Position numbers and translations under genes: made by a program | The notes under the pieces: model-generated | Told to the model about the DNA's origin: nothing | Database searches by the model: none | What the model saw: only the letters and a program-made list of their open reading frames with translations | Origin: Demequina zhanjiangensis | Lineage (GTDB): Bacteria; Actinomycetota; Actinomycetes; Actinomycetales; Demequinaceae | NCBI RefSeq assembly: GCF_030418315.1 | Contig: NZ_JAUHPV010000001.1 | Location: 248,001-312,000, forward strand | Direction: 5' to 3' | Length of the DNA: 64,000 nucleotides | Shown: positions 59,310 through 64,000 of the stretch, piece after piece | How positions within the stretch are numbered: position 1 is the stretch's first letter | Layout of the letters: the number at the start of each line of letters is the position of its first letter

Positions 59310-62306
59310 GTGACGTTCGCCGCAGACGGCCAGCCCCAGCCACCACGCCAGATCAGGGTTCCGCGCAAGCGAAGTCCGCTCGCGATCACCGCGATCGTTC
59401 TCGGTGTGCTCGTCGTGATCGCCGTGATCGCGGCCAACATCTGGACGGAGATCGCCTGGTACCGCCAGGTGGGATTCGTCGATGTGGTGTGGACCCAGTG
59501 GCTCGCGCGCGGCGTGCTGTTCGCCGTGTTCGGAGGCATCGCGGCTCTCGCGGTGTGGGGATCGCTGCAGATCGCGAAGCGCGCCCGTCCTGCACGTTCT
59601 GACGGCCGCTCGAGCCTCGACCGCTACCGCGAGCAGATCCAGCCGCTCGAGAAGGCGGTCACGATCATGCTGCCGATCCTCGTGGGTCTCGTGGCCGGTG
59701 GCGCGATGGCGTCGCAGTGGCAGGACTTCCTGCTCTACCTGAACCGTGCCGACTTCGGCACGTCCGATCCGCAGTTCGGCCTCGACGCGAGCTTCTACGT
59801 GTTCGAGCTCCCGGTCTACCGCTCGATCGTGGCGTACGTGCTGTCGATCGCGATCCTGTGCGCGATCGTCGCGGCGTTCATCCACCTGCTGTACGGCTCC
59901 ATCTCCGGCGGCGGGCGCAAGTTCATCGCGTCCCGCGGTGCGCGCGTGCAGCTCGCCGTGCTCGGTCTGATCGTGATGATCGGCGTCGCGGCCAACTACT
60001 GGCTCGACCGGTTCAGCCTCCTGACGGCGCAGGGCGAGCTGATCTACGGCGCGTCCTACACGGACGTCAACGCGGTCCTGCCCTCGCGAGGGATCCTTGC
60101 GGGCATCGCGATCATCGTCGGCCTGATGTTCCTGGTCGTGATCTGGCGTCCCGACTGGCGGATCCCGATCATCGGCGTGGGCCTCATGGTGATCGCTGCG
60201 GTCACCATCGGTGGGATCTACCCGTCGATCGTGCAGCGCTTCCAGGTGAACCCGAACGAGCAGGAGCTCGAGACGGAGTACATCCAGCGCAACATCGACT
60301 CGACGCTCGTGGCCTATGGCCTCGACGACGTGGAGTTCACGCCCTATGACGCGACGACGCAGGCCGAGGCGGATGCGCTTCGCGCGGACGCGGAGACGAC
60401 GGCGCAGATCCGTCTGCTCGACCCGAACATCGTGGGCCCCGCCTTCCAGCAGCTCCAGCAGAACAAGCAGTACTACACGTTCAACGACCAGCTGGTCGTG
60501 GACCGCTACGACGTCGGGGGAGAGAGCCAGGACACGGTGATCGCGGTGCGCGAGCTCAACCTGGACGGCCTGGACCAGAGCAGCCGCAACTGGGTGAACG
60601 ACACCACCGTGTACACGCACGGCTTCGGCGTCGTCGCCGCGTACGGAAACGTCGTCACCTCGGACGGTCAGCCGTCGTTCTACGAGGGCGGCATCCCGTC
60701 GTCCGGTCTGCTCGACGACTACGAGCCTCGCATCTACTTCGGCCAGAACCTTCCCCCGTACTCGATCGTCGGCGCTCCCGAGGGCACGACGCCGTGGGAG
60801 CTCGACTACCCCGACGACGGCTCGACCACCGGGCAGCAGAACACGACCTACACCGGTGACGGCGGCCCGTCGATCGGCAACATCTTCCAGTCGGTGATGT
60901 ACGCGATCTCGTTCGGCGAGGAGCAGATCCTCTTCTCGGACCGCGTCACCTCGGAGTCGCAGATCCTCTACCACCGTGACCCGCTCGAGCGCGTGGCGCG
61001 CGTCGCCCCCTACCTCGAGTTCGACTCGACGGCCTACCCGGCCGTGGTCGACGGCCGCGTCGTGTGGGTGGTCGACGGCTACACGACCACCTCGGAGTAC
61101 CCGTACTCGTCGCAGGTGAACGCCTCCGCGGTGTTCGCCGGCCAGGTCGACGAGCTGCAGCCCCGTCTGCTGAACTACGTGCGCAACTCGGTCAAGGCGA
61201 CCGTCGACGCGTACGACGGTTCGGTCACGCTCTACGCGTGGGACGAGGAGGACCCGATCCTCCAGGCGTGGCAGTCGGTCTTCCCGACCGAGTACCACTC
61301 GATCTCGGAGATCTCCTCGGACCTCATGAGCCACCTGCGCTACCCCGAGGACCTGTTCCAGATCCAGCGCTACCAGCTCGCGCGGTACCACGTGACCGAT
61401 GCGGCGTCCTTCTTCTCGCAGGGTGACTTCTGGCAGGTGCCGGAGGACCCGAACGACGCGAGCTCGCTGCAGCCCTCGTACTACCTGACGCTGCAGATGC
61501 CTGGCCAGGACGACCCGACGTTCTCGCTGACGTCGAACTACATCCCGGCAGGCACGAGCCCGCGCAACATCCTCACCGGCTACCTCGCCGTGAACTCGGA
61601 GACGGGCAACGCGGAGGGCGAGGTGGACCCGGACTACGGCACGCTGCGCCTGCTCGAGCTGCCGCGTGACACCACGATCCCCGGACCGGGCCAGGTGCAG
61701 AACAACTTCAATGCCGACTCGGACGCGCAGACGGTCCTGAACCTGCTGCGCTCCGGTGAGTCGACGGTGGAGAACGGCAACCTGCTGACCCTCCCGGTCG
61801 GCGGGGGCCTGCTCTACGTGCAGCCCGTCTACGTTCAGGCGAGCACCGGTACCCAGGTGCCGCTGCTGCGCAAGGTGTTCGTCTCCTTCGGTGATGAGGT
61901 CGGCTTCGCAGACACACTCGGCGAGGCGCTCGACCAGGTGTTCGGCGAGGGCGCGTCCGACGGCGCGACCGACCCCGACGCCGGCGTGGACGGCGACGCC
62001 GTCGACGATGGGCTGACGGACGGCGGCACCGACGACGGTTCCTCCGAGACCCCGGACGCGACCCCGGACCCCGAGCCGACCTCAACCCCGGACGCGACCG
62101 AGGCCCCTGACGTCGCCGAGGCCCGTGCGGCTCTCAACGAGGCGCTCGACCGGGCCCAGCAGGCCATCGATGACGGCAACGCCGCACTCGCGGACGGCGA
62201 CTTCGCCGCCTACGGCGAGGCGCAGGCCGCGCTCGACGAGGCGCTTCAGGACGCCGTCACCGCGTCCGACCAGCTCGACGCGGCGCTCGCCGCCGCTGGA
62301 GCGTAA
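59310..62306 (+). CDS. UPF0182 membrane protein
   Basis: 998 residues. The N-terminal 300 residues hold about seven membrane helices (first near 24-45). A large extracytoplasmic domain follows (about 310-880; RNIDSTLVAYGL, EPRIYFGQNLPPYSIVG, HYPEDLF-like LRYPEDLFQIQR). Residues about 890-930 are an acidic Asp/Thr/Pro-rich linker, and 935-998 an alanine-rich helical, probably coiled-coil, tail. Function unknown; conserved in actinobacteria (Rv3193c). GTG start after GTGAGGA. Confidence 0.93.
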   Translation: MTFAADGQPQPPRQIRVPRKRSPLAITAIVLGVLVVIAVIAANIWTEIAWYRQVGFVDVVWTQWLARGVLFAVFGGIAALAVWGSLQIAKRARPARSDGRSSLDRYREQIQPLEKAVTIMLPILVGLVAGGAMASQWQDFLLYLNRADFGTSDPQFGLDASFYVFELPVYRSIVAYVLSIAILCAIVAAFIHLLYGSISGGGRKFIASRGARVQLAVLGLIVMIGVAANYWLDRFSLLTAQGELIYGASYTDVNAVLPSRGILAGIAIIVGLMFLVVIWRPDWRIPIIGVGLMVIAAVTIGGIYPSIVQRFQVNPNEQELETEYIQRNIDSTLVAYGLDDVEFTPYDATTQAEADALRADAETTAQIRLLDPNIVGPAFQQLQQNKQYYTFNDQLVVDRYDVGGESQDTVIAVRELNLDGLDQSSRNWVNDTTVYTHGFGVVAAYGNVVTSDGQPSFYEGGIPSSGLLDDYEPRIYFGQNLPPYSIVGAPEGTTPWELDYPDDGSTTGQQNTTYTGDGGPSIGNIFQSVMYAISFGEEQILFSDRVTSESQILYHRDPLERVARVAPYLEFDSTAYPAVVDGRVVWVVDGYTTTSEYPYSSQVNASAVFAGQVDELQPRLLNYVRNSVKATVDAYDGSVTLYAWDEEDPILQAWQSVFPTEYHSISEISSDLMSHLRYPEDLFQIQRYQLARYHVTDAASFFSQGDFWQVPEDPNDASSLQPSYYLTLQMPGQDDPTFSLTSNYIPAGTSPRNILTGYLAVNSETGNAEGEVDPDYGTLRLLELPRDTTIPGPGQVQNNFNADSDAQTVLNLLRSGESTVENGNLLTLPVGGGLLYVQPVYVQASTGTQVPLLRKVFVSFGDEVGFADTLGEALDQVFGEGASDGATDPDAGVDGDAVDDGLTDGGTDDGSSETPDATPDPEPTSTPDATEAPDVAEARAALNEALDRAQQAIDDGNAALADGDFAAYGEAQAALDEALQDAVTASDQLDAALAAAGA

Positions 62307-62312
62307 GGGCGA

Positions 62313-62343
62313 GGCGCGGTGCGGCCCCGAGTCGCACCGCGCC
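62313..62343 (+). terminator. Terminator of the UPF0182 gene
   Basis: An 11-bp GC-rich stem (62313-62323 with 62333-62343, 9-nt loop) begins 7 nt after the stop. A second hairpin, CCCGATC/GATCGGG (62352-62370), follows. Confidence 0.75.
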
Positions 62344-62399
62344 CGACCCGGCCCGATCAGCGCGATCGGGAGCGAGTGGTCATCGGGGCTCTGAAACCC

Positions 62400-62408
62400 T
62401 GATAGAGT
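62400..62408 (+). promoter_or_regulatory. Extended -10 promoter of the initiator tRNA
   Basis: TGATAGAGT, an extended -10 (TG at 62400-62401, TAGAGT at 62403-62408), ends 15 nt before the tRNA. No good -35 is seen at the expected distance, as extended -10 promoters allow. Confidence 0.55.
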
Positions 62409-62423
62409 TGTAACTCGCAACGA

Positions 62424-62500
62424 CGCGGGGTGGAGCAGTTCGGTAGCTCGCCGGGCTCATAACCCGGAGGTCGCAGGTTCAAATCCTGTCCCCGCTACCA
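62424..62500 (+). tRNA. Initiator tRNA-fMet (CAT anticodon)
   Basis: 77 nt with the CCA end encoded. The anticodon CAT is at 62458-62460. Two initiator marks are present: positions 1 and 72 are C and T and cannot pair, while pairs 2-71 to 7-66 are intact, and the anticodon stem ends in three G-C pairs (CCGGG/CCCGG). The T arm is GCAGGTTCAAATCCTGT. Confidence 0.97.
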
Positions 62501-62503
62501 CTC

Positions 62504-62537
62504 CAGAAGGCCCGGACCGCAAGGTCCGGGCCTTCTG
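62504..62537 (+). terminator. Terminator of the initiator tRNA
   Basis: Perfect 15-bp stem (62504-62518 with 62523-62537) closed by a GCAA tetraloop, starting 3 nt after the tRNA and followed by CATTTCCC. Confidence 0.88.
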
Positions 62538-62733
62538 CATTTCCCGGGCGAGCTCCCGGCGAGCCGCGCGGAACGCGCGCCGTCGCGACGGCGACTCACG
62601 TGGGCCCCCGCGCACGCGTCCTCCGAGGTGCCCCCGTCGCACCTGAGGCGTAGCGTGGAAGGCGAGAGCCGTTCTCTTCGGGACGGCGATGTGGCCGCCC
62701 CGAGCGCTGTGCGCGTGACAGAGGGGAGTTGCC
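62538..62733. other. Intergenic region upstream of the aldolase gene
   Basis: 196 nt without a gene. Contains a 14-bp perfect palindrome GCCGTCGCGACGGC (62579-62592) and a TAGCGT -10-like hexamer (62651-62656). The latter would start transcription about 70 nt before the aldolase ATG. No RNA structure that I recognise. Confidence 0.4.
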
Positions 62734-63621
62734 ATGTTCACCTCACCGCAGCTGACCAGATTCGAGACCGAGGCGGGGTTCATCGCCGCGCTCGATCAGA
62801 GCGGGGGCAGCACGCCTGGCGCGCTCGCCCGGTATGGGATCGACGAGTCCGCGTATGCGTCAGAGGACGAGATGTTCGACCTCGTCCACGCGATGCGCAC
62901 CCGTGTGATCACCGACCCGGCGTTCTCGAGCGACCGCATCCTGGGCACGATCCTCTTCCAGGGCACGGTGGACCGCGAGATCGAGGGCAAGGGGGTCGCC
63001 GACTACGTGTGGTCGGTGAAGGGCGTCCTGCCGTTCCTCAAGATCGACAAGGGTCTGGAGGAGGAGCGCCGTGGCGTCCGCATGATGAAGGACATCCCGA
63101 GCCTGGAGGCGACCCTTGCGGCGGCCAAGGCCAAGGGCGTCTTCGGCACCAAGGAGCGGTCGGTGATCCGGGCCGCTGACGCGGAGGGCATCGGCGAGAT
63201 CGCCGTGCAGCAGTTCGCCCTCGGCAGGCGCGTGCTGGAGGCGGGGCTCATGCCCATCCTCGAGCCGGAGATCGACATCCGCATCCCCGACAAGGAGGAG
63301 GCGGAGTACCTGCTCGAGGCGGAGCTGCGCGCGCACCTGGACGACCTCGGTGACGCCAAGGTCGCGCTGAAGCTCACGCTCCCGACGCGCCCCGGCCTCT
63401 ATGACGATGTGGTCGCGCATCCGAACGTGGCGAGGGTCGTCGCGCTCTCGGGCGGCTACACGCGGGACGAGGCGAATGCGCTGCTGGCCCGGAATCACGG
63501 CATGATCGCGAGCTTCAGCAGGGCGCTGCTGGAGGGTCTGCGGGTGGAGCAGACGGATGACGAGTTCCACTCGATGCTGGATGTCTCGATCGAGTCGATC
63601 TTCCAGGCGTCGAAGACCTGA
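62734..63621 (+). CDS. Fructose-bisphosphate aldolase, class I
   Basis: 295 residues, the length of the short bacterial class I aldolases (Staphylococcus Fda type). Splits fructose-1,6-bisphosphate through a Schiff-base lysine. Blocks: AALDQSGGSTPGALARYGI near the N-terminus, GVLPFLKIDKGL and VALKLTLPTRPGLY. Class I enzymes need no metal. GAGGGGAG precedes the ATG. Confidence 0.94.
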   Translation: MFTSPQLTRFETEAGFIAALDQSGGSTPGALARYGIDESAYASEDEMFDLVHAMRTRVITDPAFSSDRILGTILFQGTVDREIEGKGVADYVWSVKGVLPFLKIDKGLEEERRGVRMMKDIPSLEATLAAAKAKGVFGTKERSVIRAADAEGIGEIAVQQFALGRRVLEAGLMPILEPEIDIRIPDKEEAEYLLEAELRAHLDDLGDAKVALKLTLPTRPGLYDDVVAHPNVARVVALSGGYTRDEANALLARNHGMIASFSRALLEGLRVEQTDDEFHSMLDVSIESIFQASKT

Positions 63622-63685
63622 TCCGGCATCTCGGACAGGTGAGACGTCGGCGGCGCGCAGGAGCGCTCGTCGATAGGTGTCGCGT

Positions 63686-63740
63686 CAGAGTCTGTCGCGG
63701 GACTCTGGTCCCTGAGGGCGGATCCCGACGAGCGTAGGCT
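63686..63740 (+). promoter_or_regulatory. Hairpin and possible promoter before the last gene
   Basis: CAGAGTC (63686-63692) pairs with GACTCTG (63701-63707), a 7-bp hairpin that may end the aldolase transcript. TAGGCT at 63735-63740 could be a -10 for the following permease gene, about 60 nt upstream of its GTG. Confidence 0.4.
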
Positions 63741-63801
63741 CGCCCTTCGTGTGCATGACGATCCTCCCCCGGAACTGTGCGCCGCGCGTGGGAGCGCTCT
63801 C

Positions 63802-64000
63802 GTGAGCGCGCCGGCCCGCGGCAACGGATGGCTTCACGGCCGTACCGCGCTGCTGATCGCGTTCGCCTTCTCCGTGATGGCGGACCCGGTCTCGTCGGTC
63901 GCGTATGCGATCGAGGCGGCGCTCCACGCGCTCGACGGCCACCTGGGCCTCCTGCTCGCGGCCATGTCGCTCGTGGTGATCGTGGTCGCGCTGGTGGTGA
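63802..64000 (+). CDS. APC-type permease, 3' end cut by the window
   Basis: 66 codons visible. A polar N-terminus (VSAPARGNGWLHGR) leads into a membrane helix with FSVMADPVSSVAYAIEAAL, a motif seen at the start of amino-acid/polyamine (APC) permeases, and a second hydrophobic stretch reaching the window edge. GTG 63802 is the likely start, without a strong ribosome binding site. Substrate cannot be told. Confidence 0.65.
   Translation, partial: MSAPARGNGWLHGRTALLIAFAFSVMADPVSSVAYAIEAALHALDGHLGLLLAAMSLVVIVVALVV

Noticed and set aside
62020-62306. Asp/Thr/Pro and Ala-rich repeats as a DNA repeat array
   Set aside because: They are coding low-complexity and helical tail sequence of the UPF0182 protein, without regular DNA periodicity.

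Overview
The window is about 70 percent G+C and reads as the chromosome of an actinobacterium, most likely a member of the Micrococcales near Demequina or the Cellulomonadaceae. Evidence: very high GC at third codon positions, many genes whose start codon lies 6-7 nt after a TANNNT -10 hexamer (leaderless mRNAs), actinobacterial families (DUF3107, DUF3152, DUF2342, DUF5679, UPF0182, AdnAB, UvrD2) and their familiar order. The genus is a guess; nothing in the window fixes it. I see no CRISPR array, integrase, transposase or prophage.

Layout. 1-2242: end of isocitrate dehydrogenase and malate dehydrogenase. 2486-10978: one long amino-sugar operon behind a palindromic operator: ROK repressor, ABC sugar importer, cytoplasmic GH3 N-acetylhexosaminidase, ROK sugar kinase, NagB, NagA. 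Most junctions are ATGA or short overlaps, which suggests coordinated uptake and breakdown of GlcNAc-containing oligosaccharides to fructose-6-phosphate. 11168-15915: one-carbon metabolism (PurU; a ZTP riboswitch in front of glyA-folD), with a GNAT protein and an unknown membrane protein between. 15965-21737: glycerol/dihydroxyacetone cluster (IclR regulator, divergent glpF-dhaK-dhaL-dhaM), in which DhaM is fused to HPr and a complete enzyme I. 21769-30898: mixed housekeeping genes (exonuclease III, an oxidoreductase, galactokinase, Mrp, small membrane proteins, a DUF1003/MgtE_N-CBS pair, a MocR regulator with direct-repeat operators).

30962-38626: DUF3800 protein, flavin monooxygenase, thioredoxin-CcdA fusion behind a hairpin that buries its ribosome binding site, aminopeptidase P, a GlxA-type regulator, a small membrane protein and a PHP phosphoesterase. 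38630-40817: a lower-GC insertion carrying one surface-polysaccharide acyltransferase, bounded by an exact 45-bp direct repeat that supplies the 3' end of both the PHP gene and the acyltransferase. 40887-62306: the conserved actinobacterial DNA-repair neighbourhood (DEAD helicase, DUF3107, DUF3152, adnA-adnB, phosphotransferase, nudC, uvrD2, a TOMM E1-like protein, DUF5679, DUF2342, a Lon-like PDZ protease, UPF0182). 62424-64000: initiator tRNA with a strong terminator, class I fructose-bisphosphate aldolase, and the start of an APC-type permease cut by the window edge.

The most unusual points are the 45-bp-repeat acyltransferase insertion, the hairpin over the thioredoxin-CcdA ribosome binding site, the triple-domain DhaM relay, the barrel-only NagA, and several conserved-locus proteins that have lost a signature motif (DUF3152 zinc site, UvrD2 cysteine knuckle, AdnA Walker lysine, ROK kinase zinc cysteines).
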